Positions 9,045-18,603 are shown, numbered from the stretch's first letter. The stretch: 64,000 nt of DNA from an uncultured Acidobacteriia bacterium (GCA_903828455.1 CAIKMJ010000005.1:1-64000); one strand, 5' to 3'. Made by a program: numbers and translations. The notes: a model not told the origin generated them from the letters alone.

Positions 9045-10529
9045 ATGACATCACGACAGATCAAATGGCGTATCGCGGGCGGCAGTGTGCTGTGCCTGTG
9101 TATGTGGGCGGCGCACTCTTCGGCGCAGCAGGGATTACAGAATGTTGACGCGCTGACGACTGTCGCGTCCATAACGCAGGTGCTGGGCAGCCCGACCGAT
9201 CATTCGATCGAGGTGAGCGTGCTGGCGCCAACCGAAACGGAAGCGTACATCGAATACGGCGTGAAGCCCGGTGCGTATACGGGCAAGACCGCCGCAGTGA
9301 AAGCCGGGGCGAAGACGCCGTTCGACATCACGGTCGACAAGCTGGCGGCGAATACACATTATTACTACCGGCTGCAGTATCGCCAGCCGGGAACGGCGAA
9401 CTATACGGCGGCGAAAGAGTACGGTTTTCAGACGCAGCGTCCCGCTGGCAGCACGTTTGTTTTCGACGTGGAAGCAGACTCGCATCCCGAGCGCGTGAAC
9501 AATATGTTCAACGCATCGCTCTACGAGCGGACCATGGCGAATGTGCGGAAGGATCAGCCCGATTTCTTCGTCATGCTGGGCGATGATTACAGCATCGACC
9601 GCCTGCAGGGAACAGTTACACCGGAACGTGTGGCGCAGGTCTACATCAATCAGCGCACGTTTCTGGGAGTGGATGGCGCGTCGACGCCGATTTTCCACGT
9701 GAACGGCGGACACGAACAGGGTGGCCGGTATCTGCTGGACGGCACGCCGAACAATCCCGCGATCTGGGCCGGCAACTCGCGCAACCGTTATCTCGCGCTG
9801 CCTGTTCCGAATGGTTTTTATACCGGCGACAACGAAAAAGTGGAGTACATCGGCAACCTCCGCGATTACTATGCGTGGACGTGGGGCGACGCTCTGTTCA
9901 TCACGATCGATCCGTACTGGCATTCGAAAGTGCCGGTGGATACGGTGATGCTGACGGGTCCGCGGACCGACGACAACGGAAAAGGCAAGCGCGACATGTG
10001 GGACGTCACGCATGGCGAAGAGCAGTACCGCTGGCTGCAGAAGACGCTCTCGGAGAGCAAGGCGAAGTACAAATTCATTTTTGCTCACCATGTGCTGGGC
10101 ACGGGCCGCGGCGCGGTCGAAATGGCCGACGGGTATGAATGGGGCGGCAAGAGCGGCAATGGCGTGTGGGAGTTCGACAAGAAGCGCCCGGGCTGGGAGT
10201 TGCCGATCCACCAGCTGATGGCGAAATACAACGTCAGCATCTTCTTCCAGGGGCACGATCACATCTTTGTGCGTCAGCAGAAGGATGGCGTTACGTACCA
10301 GGAGACGCCGAATCCGGCCAATCCGAACTACGAGGACGAGAACGGATTCCACGGCTCGTACAAGTCGGGCGATTATCTGCCGGCCTCGGGTCACCTGCGC
10401 GTAACGGTTTCGCCGGAAGCCGCGAAGGTCGATTACGTTCGTTCCTGGATGGCGAAGGATGAGACGGCGGACCGGAAGCAGGGTGCGGTTGCCTTCTCGT
10501 ATTCAGTGAAGCCCGGCAGCAATAAGTAG
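9045..10529 (+). CDS. Secreted metallophosphoesterase with FN3-like N-terminus, altered GNHE motif (paralogue A)
   Basis: A 494-residue exported protein starting MTSRQIKWR at ATG 9045 (AGGGA about 10 bp upstream). After the signal peptide (to about residue 28) comes a fibronectin-like purple-acid-phosphatase N-terminal domain (about 45-132) and a calcineurin-type phosphoesterase domain. Motifs: D145-S-H147, G179-D180, then NGGHE where the family has NGNHE, FAHHVLG near 347 and GHDH at 403-406. The missing Asn (Gly222) normally bridges the two metals, so activity may be lost or changed; both close paralogues (20987 and 22509) keep it. Substrate unknown. The duplicated signal peptide is almost the same as that of the copy at 22509. 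Confidence 0.9.
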   Translation: MTSRQIKWRIAGGSVLCLCMWAAHSSAQQGLQNVDALTTVASITQVLGSPTDHSIEVSVLAPTETEAYIEYGVKPGAYTGKTAAVKAGAKTPFDITVDKLAANTHYYYRLQYRQPGTANYTAAKEYGFQTQRPAGSTFVFDVEADSHPERVNNMFNASLYERTMANVRKDQPDFFVMLGDDYSIDRLQGTVTPERVAQVYINQRTFLGVDGASTPIFHVNGGHEQGGRYLLDGTPNNPAIWAGNSRNRYLALPVPNGFYTGDNEKVEYIGNLRDYYAWTWGDALFITIDPYWHSKVPVDTVMLTGPRTDDNGKGKRDMWDVTHGEEQYRWLQKTLSESKAKYKFIFAHHVLGTGRGAVEMADGYEWGGKSGNGVWEFDKKRPGWELPIHQLMAKYNVSIFFQGHDHIFVRQQKDGVTYQETPNPANPNYEDENGFHGSYKSGDYLPASGHLRVTVSPEAAKVDYVRSWMAKDETADRKQGAVAFSYSVKPGSNK

Positions 10530-10552
10530 TTCCGCGGCGCCTGGCTAAAACA

Positions 10553-10599
10553 ATCGCCCGGGGATGAACTCCATGAGCTGGAGGACATCCCCGGGCGAT
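10553..10599 (-). terminator. Rho-independent terminator of the leftward phosphoesterase gene
   Basis: A 14-bp perfect stem, ATCGCCCGGGGATG (10553-10566) with its complement (10586-10599), lies between two convergent genes. The 19-nt loop contains a further inverted repeat (CTCCA/TGGAG). On the minus strand the hairpin is followed by ATTGTTTTAG, the T-rich side, so it mainly stops the leftward gene ending at 10626; it could also slow rightward transcription. Confidence 0.8.
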
Positions 10600-10625
10600 G
10601 TGCGTTTCAGGCAGTCCGGCGCGGG

Positions 10626-12167
10626 TTATTCGTAAGCGGCAGGATTGAACTTACGAGCCTTAATCGTGTAGCTGTCGGCAATCATGCCGTCCTTGTGGGT
10701 GGCGTCTTCCTCGCGTGGCAGATACGTTTGCACGTAATCGACCTTCACGTCCGCAGGAGAAACGCGGACGCGGATGTAGCCGCTGCCGCCGAGCACGGTG
10801 CCGTGCGTGTAGTTGTAGTCCTTGGCAGACCTGCTGACGTCGGTCTTGCCGACCCGGCTCGGCATGGGCCCTTCCTGGTACACAATGCCGTCGAGATCCT
10901 GCTTGGCGTAAAGGTGATCGTGGCCGTGGAAGTAAATGGTGGCGTTGGTGCGGACCAGCAACTGGTGGATCGGCAACTCCCAGCCCGGACGCGCTTTGTC
11001 GAAGCCCCACGTGCCGTCGAGGTTGTGGCCGCCCATTTCGAGGTACTTCACCGTCTCGATGCCGCCCCGCATCAGGCCCTTCATATCGAGGCCGCCGATG
11101 AGGTTGTGGGAGAAGATGAACTTGTAGGTGGCGTGGCTGCCTTCCAGCGTCTTGCGCAGCCATTCATACTGTTCGTGGCCGAGAGTCGTGAACCAGTCGC
11201 CTTCCATCTCGGGCGGGACCGGACGATTCCAGTAGGGATCGAGCACCACGAAGAGCGCATCGCCCCACTGCCAGGCATAATTGGCCTGTCGGACGCCGAC
11301 CATGGCTTCTTCCTTGCTGCTGCCCGAATAGAACTTGTTGGGCACCGGGTTGGGGAAATAGCGCTTGCGCGCGATGGTATCGAGGACGGCTACGCTCTGG
11401 TTGGTTCCGTCGAGGTTGCGTCCCCACTCGCCTTCGTGATTGCCGAGGGCCAGAAACAGCGGAACGGAGTGATTGATGAGGTCGTAGTAGGACCGCAGCA
11501 GTTCGACGCGTTCGACGACATGCTTTTCGGTGGCCGGCTTTTCGCGATCCACGAAAAAGTTATCGCCGAGGTCGATCATGAAGTCCGGCTTGTCGGCCAG
11601 CATTTTCTTTAATGTCAGCTTATAGGCTTCTTCGTTGTTGCCTTCCACCATGTGGGGGTCGAACTGGAGCACGTAGGTGAATGTGCTGCCGGGAGTGCGG
11701 GCCGTGTGGAACGAGTGTTCCGCGCGCGTGTTGAAGGTCTTGTCATCCAGATCGCGATACCGCATGCGGTAGAAGTATTCGGTGTTGGGCTTCAGGTTGT
11801 CGATCTGAACGTTGAACGGTTCGTTGGGCGAAAATACTTTCGGCGTGGTCTTGCCGGTGTACGCGCCTGACCTGGTGCCGTACTCGTAATAGACTTCCAA
11901 TGCTTTGACCGCTTTTGCGTCGATCGTCACCGACGTATCGGTGGGACGTCCGACCAGTTCCTGTGCCACGAAGAGCGGATCATTCGAGCCGCGGGCATGT
12001 TCTCCGAATCCGGAGGTCGATGGTTGGGGGACGACGACGGCTCCAGGGTTGGCCGATTCGGTGAACGGATAGCTGCGGGGATCGCGAAACTTCTTATTCT
12101 GCGCAACGGCAAAACCGGCGGCGAGGGTCAAGCCCGTTAAGATTGTGTATTTTAAGCCTTTATTCAC
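10626..12167 (-). CDS. Secreted metallophosphoesterase with FN3-like N-terminus (paralogue D, divergent)
   Basis: A 513-residue exported phosphoesterase. The preferred start is GTG 12167, because a clear GGAGG lies 12 bp upstream inside the longer frame that begins at ATG 12191. A signal peptide (YTILTGLTLAAGFAVAQ) is followed by an FN3/purple-acid-phosphatase N-terminal domain and a calcineurin-type domain with FDPHM, IDLGDNF, ALGNHEGEWG, FSHNLIGG and FHGHDHLYAKQ, so the metal ligands are intact. It is clearly related to but more distant than the three copies at 9045, 20987 and 22509. It faces the copy at 9045 and ends at a shared terminator. Confidence 0.92.
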   Translation of the reverse strand: MNKGLKYTILTGLTLAAGFAVAQNKKFRDPRSYPFTESANPGAVVVPQPSTSGFGEHARGSNDPLFVAQELVGRPTDTSVTIDAKAVKALEVYYEYGTRSGAYTGKTTPKVFSPNEPFNVQIDNLKPNTEYFYRMRYRDLDDKTFNTRAEHSFHTARTPGSTFTYVLQFDPHMVEGNNEEAYKLTLKKMLADKPDFMIDLGDNFFVDREKPATEKHVVERVELLRSYYDLINHSVPLFLALGNHEGEWGRNLDGTNQSVAVLDTIARKRYFPNPVPNKFYSGSSKEEAMVGVRQANYAWQWGDALFVVLDPYWNRPVPPEMEGDWFTTLGHEQYEWLRKTLEGSHATYKFIFSHNLIGGLDMKGLMRGGIETVKYLEMGGHNLDGTWGFDKARPGWELPIHQLLVRTNATIYFHGHDHLYAKQDLDGIVYQEGPMPSRVGKTDVSRSAKDYNYTHGTVLGGSGYIRVRVSPADVKVDYVQTYLPREEDATHKDGMIADSYTIKARKFNPAAYE

Positions 12168-12526
12168 TGCTGTGTAGCACCTCCGCTCCATGGTGCAACC
12201 GGGCTGCAGCGAAGTCAATAGCGCGGCACGGGGCAAACAGAAGTTTGCCGCAAGTATCCTGGCAAATCCCGGGGGCGTGAGCGAATCTCGTCGGGTTTGT
12301 TCAGAAACGCCGGAGTCTTCAAGAAATCTTAACTCAGGAAAATATCATTTTGCGGTTGGGCGGGAATCGTCTGTGTCGGTAAGTGATTGATATGTAAAAG
12401 ACGATGTCGGGCTGGCTTAGAAGGCTTCAGCGGTTTTTCAGGGTTCACTGATAACATCGTTCACGAAAATCGCACATTCCTCTTCAGGGACGAGTGACGC
12501 TTCAGTTGAAAGGTTAACGCTATACG
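12168..12526. promoter_or_regulatory. Divergent upstream region between phosphoesterase D and the Oar-like receptor
   Basis: About 360 bp with no gene. It must hold promoters for both flanking genes. The receptor-side half is AT-richer than its surroundings (around 12330-12480), as expected of promoters, but I cannot pick one -35/-10 pair with confidence. The receptor start is preceded by GAAAGG as a modest ribosome site. Confidence 0.5.
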
Positions 12527-15500
12527 ATGAAAAGAAGATTTCCCTCAGTTCGAGTGCCTGCCGGGCTACTCGTTCTGCTTGTCGCACTGGCTGCTCTCCT
12601 CATCGGGCAGACCAGTACGTCGATTATTTCCGGCACAGTAACGGACACCTCGGGGGCGGTTGTGGCCGGGGCGAAGGTCCAGGTTAAAAACGTCGGCACC
12701 GGTATCGTGATTGAACTGACCAGCGATTCGCAGGGTCGGTTCCGTGCGCCGGACGTGCTGATTGGCGACTACGAAGTGCAGGCCTCGCAATCCGGCTTTG
12801 AGACCGTGATTCGCAAGGGCATCTCGACGACCGTCGGTGGCGAAGCCATTGTCGACGTTGCGCTGCCGGTTGGCCAGTCGCAGCAGGTTGTCACGGTGGA
12901 CGCGCAGGTGTCGCAGGTGGACACGACGACGTCGGCGCTCGGCAACACGGTGACGAAGACCCAGATTGACGAACTGCCGATGGGATCGCGCAATCAGACG
13001 GATCTGCTGGCGCTTTCGCCCGGCGTTTCCTACGGCCGGCCGGTCGGCGGAGCGAACTACGGAAAACAGGATAACTATTCGATTTCCGGTTCCCGCGCCA
13101 ACGGCATTCAGTTCCTGATCGACAATACCAATCTGCAGACCTACAACGGTCACTCGACCGGTTCTTCGGCGACGGGTTCGACGCTCGGGATTGAAGCGAT
13201 CGGCGATTACCAGACACTGACCAACACGTACAGTGCGCAGTTTGGCGGCAACGGGGGCGTGGTGAACGCGGCCAGCAAGAACGGCACGAACGACTTCCAC
13301 GGTTCCACCTACCTCTTTATTACGAACACGGGTTTCCTCGCGGCACGGAGCACGTTCGATACGTTTATTCGCCCCGGTGACACCATTGCCAAGGCCCCTC
13401 CGCTGCATCGCGGCCTTTTTGGCGGCAGCCTCGGCGGGCCGATCAAAAAGAATAAGGCCTTCGTTTTCGCCAACTATGAAGGTATCCGGACGGGACAGGA
13501 ATCGGAATCGATTATTAAGGGCGTCCCCGATGTTAACGCTCATGCGGGCTATCTGCCTTGCGTGGTGGCGAAGACGTTTGCCTGCAACAACTCGACGGGA
13601 CTGGCCTATGTCGGCGTTCCTCAGTCGATTGCGCCGCTGTTGGCGCTGTTCCCGGTTGGCCAGACCACTCCGACTACCGGCATTGGCAACTTCGTCAACG
13701 TGAGCCCGGTGTCCAGCCACGACAACTATTTCCTGGGCCGCTTTGACTATACGTTTTCGCCCAGGGACACACTGTTTGTCCGTTACGTGCGCAATACGGC
13801 AATCGCTTTGACCACGACGCCCAACGGCGGTTCGGTGGCGGGGATTACCAACGAAGCGGACACGACGGCCAACCACTTCCTGACGGTGGAAGAAGATCAC
13901 GTCGTATCGCCTTCCATCATCAATCTGGCGCGCATCAGCTTCCTGCGGCCTTATGAAAATGCGGCAACCACCTCGGCTCCGAACGCGGCGCTGCAGGCGA
14001 TCAATACTCCGGGGACTTCGCAGGGTACCCTGTTCCTCGGCAACAACCTGAGCCTTGGGCCGACGGCGCTGGTTCCCTACGGCATGGCGGAACAGACTTA
14101 TCAGGCAATGGACGATGTGGTTTGGACGCACGGAGCGCACAACATTCGTTTCGGCGGAATGTTCGCCGTCGTTGCCGACTACACTCATCAGGGCAACACG
14201 GGTGCACAGTGGACGTTCCAGACGATCCTCGGCTTCCTCACGGCCACGCCGACCCAGCTGACCGGCGCCGTGCCCGGATTCGTCAACACGAATCGCGATG
14301 CGGTGTCGAAGCAGTTCATGCCCTATATCAACGACGAGTGGAAGTTTTCGCGTAAGCTGACCCTCAATCTGGGTGTCCGTTACGAATGGCTGAGCAACCC
14401 CTCGCTCCGCCACGATCAGGCGTACAACATCACCGACGCTCTGGCCTCCACGCCGTTTGTGAAGGTTCCGACGGTGCTGCCGAACAATCCGACCACGAAG
14501 AACTTCGCGCCCCGCGTCGGCTTCGCTTACGACCCGTTCCCGGATCACAAGACGTCGATTCGCGGCGGCTTCGGTATGTTCTACAACGAACTGACGGCGC
14601 ACATCTGGCTCGACCCGTACTGGGCGAATCCTCCGCTGGTCAATAATTCGGTGCCGAATCCGAAGTGGCCGGTTCCGTTCTCCGGCGGCGGCACGGCTGC
14701 AGTTCCGGTGACGGCGCAGTGGGGTCTTTCGTACCTGAACAAGATCCACACGCCCTACATGATGCAGTACAACATGAGCATCCAGCGCGAGGTGATGCGC
14801 AACACGGTGTTCAACGTTGCCTATGTCGGCTCGAAGGGCATTCACCTGCTGGGGTCGCTCGATTACAACTTCCCCACGCTCATCAACGGCGCCTATGGTA
14901 CGGCCGCGCCGGGCGGACTGGTCAACTCCAATCCCCGTCCGAATCCGAACTTCGGCTACATGTTCCTGCGGAGCACGTGGTCGCGCTCGAACTACAACTC
15001 GCTGCAGACGAGCCTGAACCGCCGTTTCTCGAACCACTTCCAGGTGCAGGCTGCCTTCACGTGGTCGAGGTCGATGGATCTCGGCTCGGGCGATTCCGCG
15101 GTGGACAGCGGCGGAGCCAGCGGCGGCAACGAATACGCCATGAACCCGTTCAACACCAACCAGGAGTATGCGCGTTCGAACTTCGACCACGCGACGGTGC
15201 TGAAGGTCAACGCTATCTATGAGCTCCCGTTTACGAAAAATGAACTCGTTAAGGGGTGGCGCATCAGCACTATCATTACGTCGCAGAGCGGCCAGCCGTT
15301 CACCATCTTCGATGGATTCGATAACGATGGCTCGGGGCTGACCGGAAAGGACGTCAATGCGCGTCCGAACCTGAACCCCGGCTGCAGCGGCAATCCGATC
15401 ATCGGGAACGTCAACCAGTGGTACAACCCGTCGTGCTTCTCTCTGAGCCCGATCGGTACCTGGGGCAATCTGGGACGCAATACCGCCATTGGGCCGGCCC

Positions 15501-15733
15501 TCAATCTGGTCAACTTCGCGCTCCTGAAACGCACCGAAATTCGCAGGATTTCGGAGAAGTTCGTGATGGAATTCCGCGCGGAGGCGACCAATTCGCTCAA
15601 CCACCCCAACTACGCGTTGCCGGCGCAGGCGCTCTACAACAGCGCCACGACGCCGAACGCTACCGCCGGACAGATCACGGCGACCACTTCAGGGGCGCGG
15701 GCTGTTCAGCTTGCCCTGAAGGCTACATTCTGA
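12527..15733 (+). CDS. Oar-like TonB-dependent outer-membrane receptor with carboxypeptidase-regulatory domain
   Basis: A 1068-residue outer-membrane protein. A signal peptide (about 1-28, ending at LLIGQTS) leads into a carboxypeptidase-regulatory-like beta domain (about 32-112: ISGTVTDTSGAVVAGAKVQV), then a plug domain (about 125-240, with ELPMGSRNQTDLLALSPG and NGIQFLIDNTNLQTYNG) and a large beta barrel ending in Phe (ALKATF), the usual barrel-assembly signal. Barrel strands carry repeated aromatic patterns such as RFDYTFSPRDTLFVRY and NLGVRYEW. Acidobacteria carry many such Oar/SusC-like receptors for polymers or complexed nutrients; the ligand here is unknown. It is monocistronic, with its own terminator, and lies within a block of secreted hydrolases. 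Confidence 0.95.
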   Translation: MKRRFPSVRVPAGLLVLLVALAALLIGQTSTSIISGTVTDTSGAVVAGAKVQVKNVGTGIVIELTSDSQGRFRAPDVLIGDYEVQASQSGFETVIRKGISTTVGGEAIVDVALPVGQSQQVVTVDAQVSQVDTTTSALGNTVTKTQIDELPMGSRNQTDLLALSPGVSYGRPVGGANYGKQDNYSISGSRANGIQFLIDNTNLQTYNGHSTGSSATGSTLGIEAIGDYQTLTNTYSAQFGGNGGVVNAASKNGTNDFHGSTYLFITNTGFLAARSTFDTFIRPGDTIAKAPPLHRGLFGGSLGGPIKKNKAFVFANYEGIRTGQESESIIKGVPDVNAHAGYLPCVVAKTFACNNSTGLAYVGVPQSIAPLLALFPVGQTTPTTGIGNFVNVSPVSSHDNYFLGRFDYTFSPRDTLFVRYVRNTAIALTTTPNGGSVAGITNEADTTANHFLTVEEDHVVSPSIINLARISFLRPYENAATTSAPNAALQAINTPGTSQGTLFLGNNLSLGPTALVPYGMAEQTYQAMDDVVWTHGAHNIRFGGMFAVVADYTHQGNTGAQWTFQTILGFLTATPTQLTGAVPGFVNTNRDAVSKQFMPYINDEWKFSRKLTLNLGVRYEWLSNPSLRHDQAYNITDALASTPFVKVPTVLPNNPTTKNFAPRVGFAYDPFPDHKTSIRGGFGMFYNELTAHIWLDPYWANPPLVNNSVPNPKWPVPFSGGGTAAVPVTAQWGLSYLNKIHTPYMMQYNMSIQREVMRNTVFNVAYVGSKGIHLLGSLDYNFPTLINGAYGTAAPGGLVNSNPRPNPNFGYMFLRSTWSRSNYNSLQTSLNRRFSNHFQVQAAFTWSRSMDLGSGDSAVDSGGASGGNEYAMNPFNTNQEYARSNFDHATVLKVNAIYELPFTKNELVKGWRISTIITSQSGQPFTIFDGFDNDGSGLTGKDVNARPNLNPGCSGNPIIGNVNQWYNPSCFSLSPIGTWGNLGRNTAIGPALNLVNFALLKRTEIRRISEKFVMEFRAEATNSLNHPNYALPAQALYNSATTPNATAGQITATTSGARAVQLALKATF

Positions 15734-15811
15734 CAAACCTGTCAGTTTGAGCGGAGCGCGCCGGAATCGTGCCCTGAATGCAGGGGCTGATGGTCCGGCA
15801 GTTCGGTAAGA

Positions 15812-15857
15812 TTCAGGGGCCGCGAGGTTACAATCCTCCCGGCCCCTGAACGTTTTT
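15812..15857 (+). terminator. Rho-independent terminator after the Oar-like receptor
   Basis: TTCAGGGGCC (15812-15821) pairs with GGCCCCTGAA (15841-15850), with further pairing of GAGG and CCTC nearer the loop, followed on the plus strand by CGTTTTTA. It lies 80 bp behind the receptor stop codon and marks the end of that transcript. Confidence 0.85.
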
Positions 15858-16008
15858 AGGAGCGATGGCAATACGGCGCAAGGCCGGTCCAGGAGCAACA
15901 CCGGACGATGGAGTCGCCATTCCACGTGAAACCAGTTGCGGGCAGCAGGGTCTTCAGGTAGTCTTGAATGGCAAATTCTGAAAGTATCGTCGATTCAAGG
16001 AGGGCGCC

Positions 16009-16911
16009 ATGACGCGCGGTAACCGGCCCGGACTCTTTCCCCTGGTGGCGGGGCTGATTCTGAGCATCCCATCATTGGCTCAAGGTCCCGGGGGCTACAA
16101 TCCGCCGGGCCAGGGCGTCGATTTATCCGGCAACTGGGGGCCCGTGTTTCACGAAGACGCGCACGAACGCGGCCCGGGTCCGGAACTGGTCAACTATCTC
16201 GGGTTGCCGATCAATGACGCCGCCCGCAACTACGCGCTCGCCTGGGATCCTTCCCGTTTTACGGTGCCCGAACATCAGTGCGAAGTCCACATCGTCGGCT
16301 ACATCTATCGCGGCCCGGTCAATCTTCGCATCTGGGAGAATCGCGATCCGGTGACGCAAAAGCTGATCTCCATCGGCAATTACATGGACAACTACGAGCA
16401 AACGCGCACGATCTGGATGGACGATCGCCCACACCCGCCGGAGTCCGCGCCTCATACCTGGATGGGCTTTTCCACCGGCAAGTGGGAAGGCAATACGCTG
16501 ACGGTCTACACGACTCACATGAAGCAGGGGTGGATCCGGCGGAATGGTCTGCGGCACAGCGATCAGGCCACGCTGGTGGAGCACTTCATCCGGCATGGGG
16601 ATCATTTGGTTCATATGAGCGTACTGACCGATCCGCTCACGTTGACCGAGCCTTTGGTAAAGACCGACGACTTTAATCTGCGGGTGCAGAACGGACAGAC
16701 TTGGCTGTATCCGTGCGAGGCGGTGGTGGAGATCGTGCGGCCGCGCGGGATTGTCCCCAGCTATCAGCCGGGTGAGAATCCTTTCACTCACGAATTTTCC
16801 GATCTCTATAAGATTCCGGCCGAGGCAGCGCTGGGCGGGGCTGAGACGATGTATCCGGAGTATCAGTCGAAGCTGAAGGCGGCTGCTGCGTCCAGCGGGA
16901 GCGGCAAATGA
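16009..16911 (+). CDS. Secreted conserved protein of unknown function (first gene of the MBL operon)
   Basis: A 300-residue exported protein with a signal peptide (hydrophobic residues 9-24, cleavage near SLAQG) and a strong AAGGAGGG ribosome site. The mature part resembles acidobacterial proteins of unknown function that share a core of PINDAARNYALAWDPS, EHQCEVH, GKWEGNTLTVYTTHMKQGWIRRNG and a C-terminal YPCEAV. The protein two genes downstream (17866) has a shorter, diverged form of the same pattern (GYLRKNG, EQCKAYG). The stop overlaps the next start by four bases (ATGA), so it is coupled with an MBL hydrolase. No enzymatic motif is recognised. Confidence 0.75.
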   Translation: MTRGNRPGLFPLVAGLILSIPSLAQGPGGYNPPGQGVDLSGNWGPVFHEDAHERGPGPELVNYLGLPINDAARNYALAWDPSRFTVPEHQCEVHIVGYIYRGPVNLRIWENRDPVTQKLISIGNYMDNYEQTRTIWMDDRPHPPESAPHTWMGFSTGKWEGNTLTVYTTHMKQGWIRRNGLRHSDQATLVEHFIRHGDHLVHMSVLTDPLTLTEPLVKTDDFNLRVQNGQTWLYPCEAVVEIVRPRGIVPSYQPGENPFTHEFSDLYKIPAEAALGGAETMYPEYQSKLKAAAASSGSGK

Positions 16912-17858
16912 GAAGAACACTGACAGCGGCGCTGGCGACGTTATGGCTGGTTGCCGGTGCGTACGCGCAGCAGGCGGGCATTCAGACCCTGAAGGTGCAG
17001 GGCAACGTGTATCTGCTGACCGGCGCCGGCGGGAATGTAGTGGTGCAGGTTGGCGAACAGGGCGTGCTTGTGGTGGATACCGGACTCGAGCACACTGCAG
17101 ATCAGGTTCTGACTGCCATCCGGAAGCTTTCCGACAAGCCGGTGCAATTCATTCTCAACACTCACTTTCATTCCGATCACACGGGCGGAAACGACACCAT
17201 CCGGAAGGCCGGCGCGACTTACACGGGCGCTAACGTGACGGGCAACATTAAGGATGCCGCCACTGGCGCGCAGGTCTTCGCGCAGGACAACGTCATGCAG
17301 CGAATGAGCGCTCCGACCGGGCAGCAGGCCGCGGCGCCTTTCGGTGACTGGCCTACGGAAACGTATCTGGCCGGACGCAAGCAGATGTTCTTCAACGGAG
17401 AGCCGGTGGAGATGATCCATCAGCCGGCGGCGCACACGGACGGGGACAGCCTGGTGATGTTCCGGCGTTCGGACGTGATTGTGGCCGGCGATCTGTTTCT
17501 GACGACGACGTATCCGTTTATCGACGTCGATCACGGGGGCAGCATTCAGGGTGAACTGGAGGCCCTGAATAACATTCTCGATCTGGCGGTGGCGGCCCAT
17601 CAGGACGAAGGCGGAACGTATATTATTCCGGGACACGGCCGTGTGTGCGATAAGCCGGAAGTGCTGGAGTATCGCGACATGGTGACCATCATTCGCGACC
17701 GGGTGCAGGCGTCCATCCGCAAAGGGATGACACTGGAGCAGGTGAAGGCGGCCGGGCTGACGCGGGATTACGATCCCCGGTACAGCGCGAAAACCGGGCC
17801 GGGCAACAAAGATGCGTTTGTCGAGGCCGTGTACAAGAGCCTCACGAAGAAAAAGTAG
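16908..17858 (+). CDS. Secreted MBL-fold metallo-hydrolase
   Basis: A 316-residue exported hydrolase of the metallo-beta-lactamase fold. Signal peptide to about residue 21 (VAGAYAQQ). Metal ligands: H86-F-H88-S-D90-H91 (NTHFHSDHTGGND), a later His in HQPAAHTDGD, Asp in VIVAGDLF and His in IIPGHGRVC. The pattern fits the group that includes SoxH-like and quinoprotein-relay hydrolases; the substrate is not predictable. It is flanked, in one operon, by two related secreted proteins of unknown function (16009 with a four-base overlap, 17866 after 7 bp), suggesting that the three act together outside the cytoplasm. Confidence 0.93.
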   Translation: MRRTLTAALATLWLVAGAYAQQAGIQTLKVQGNVYLLTGAGGNVVVQVGEQGVLVVDTGLEHTADQVLTAIRKLSDKPVQFILNTHFHSDHTGGNDTIRKAGATYTGANVTGNIKDAATGAQVFAQDNVMQRMSAPTGQQAAAPFGDWPTETYLAGRKQMFFNGEPVEMIHQPAAHTDGDSLVMFRRSDVIVAGDLFLTTTYPFIDVDHGGSIQGELEALNNILDLAVAAHQDEGGTYIIPGHGRVCDKPEVLEYRDMVTIIRDRVQASIRKGMTLEQVKAAGLTRDYDPRYSAKTGPGNKDAFVEAVYKSLTKKK

Positions 17859-17865
17859 GCAGGCC

Positions 17866-18603
17866 ATGCGAACCTCTTTTCTCCAATCGATGATTCTGAC
17901 GGCTGCCTTCGCGCCGCTGGTCCTGTTTGCGCAGCAGTCCGCGCCGGCCGCTACGGCCAAAGCCGCCGCGCCCACCGACCTGACCGGGTACTGGGTTTCC
18001 GTGGTAACCGAGGACTGGCTGTACCGCATGGTGACACCGAAGAAAGGCGACTATTCTGGTGTGCCGCTGAACGCCGCGGCACGCAAGGTTGCCGATGCCT
18101 GGGATCCGGCCAAAGACGAGGCGGCGGGTGAGCAATGCAAGGCGTACGGTGCGCCGGCGATTACGCGCATTCCCGGCCGCCTGCACATCACGTGGCAGGA
18201 CGACAATACGCTGAAGATCGAAAAGGACAGCGGTACGCAGACCCGATTGCTCCACTTTGCCGGGAGCCCGGCGGGTGCGGGCGGCGACTGGCAGGGAGTT
18301 TCGACAGCGGCATGGGATGTTGCGGCCGGCGCACGCGGCCCGGCGCCGGGCAACGGCATGAAAGTGATGACATCGAAGCTGAAGCCGGGCTATCTGAGGA
18401 AGAACGGGATACCGTACAGCGCCAATGCCGTGGTGACGGAATTTTATGATCGCGTGAACGAAGCCAATGGCGATTCGTGGCTGGTGGTAGAGACGATCGT
18501 GGATGATCCGGCCAATCTGACGCAGCCGTTCACGACCAGTACGCATTTCCGGAAGCAGGCTGACGGAGCGGGGTGGAATCCGACCCCCTGCACGGCACGG
18601 TAG
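17866..18603 (+). CDS. Secreted conserved protein of unknown function, related to the protein at 16009
   Basis: A 245-residue exported protein with a signal peptide (MRTSFLQSMILTAAFAPLVL, cleavage near FAQQ). It starts 7 bp after the MBL gene, with GGCAGGCC upstream. The mature part contains LTGYWVSVVTEDWLYRM, PLNAAARKVADAWDPA, EQCKAYG, RLHITWQDDNTLKIE and PGYLRKNGIPYS, the same order of elements as in the protein at 16009, so the two are probably distant paralogues. No catalytic motif is recognised. It is the third gene of the operon, followed by a 127-bp gap before the amidohydrolase. Confidence 0.75.
   Translation: MRTSFLQSMILTAAFAPLVLFAQQSAPAATAKAAAPTDLTGYWVSVVTEDWLYRMVTPKKGDYSGVPLNAAARKVADAWDPAKDEAAGEQCKAYGAPAITRIPGRLHITWQDDNTLKIEKDSGTQTRLLHFAGSPAGAGGDWQGVSTAAWDVAAGARGPAPGNGMKVMTSKLKPGYLRKNGIPYSANAVVTEFYDRVNEANGDSWLVVETIVDDPANLTQPFTTSTHFRKQADGAGWNPTPCTAR

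Noticed and set aside
12566-15604. 1012-codon open frame antisense to the Oar-like receptor
   Set aside because: The receptor frame has signal peptide, plug and barrel features; the antisense frame has none.
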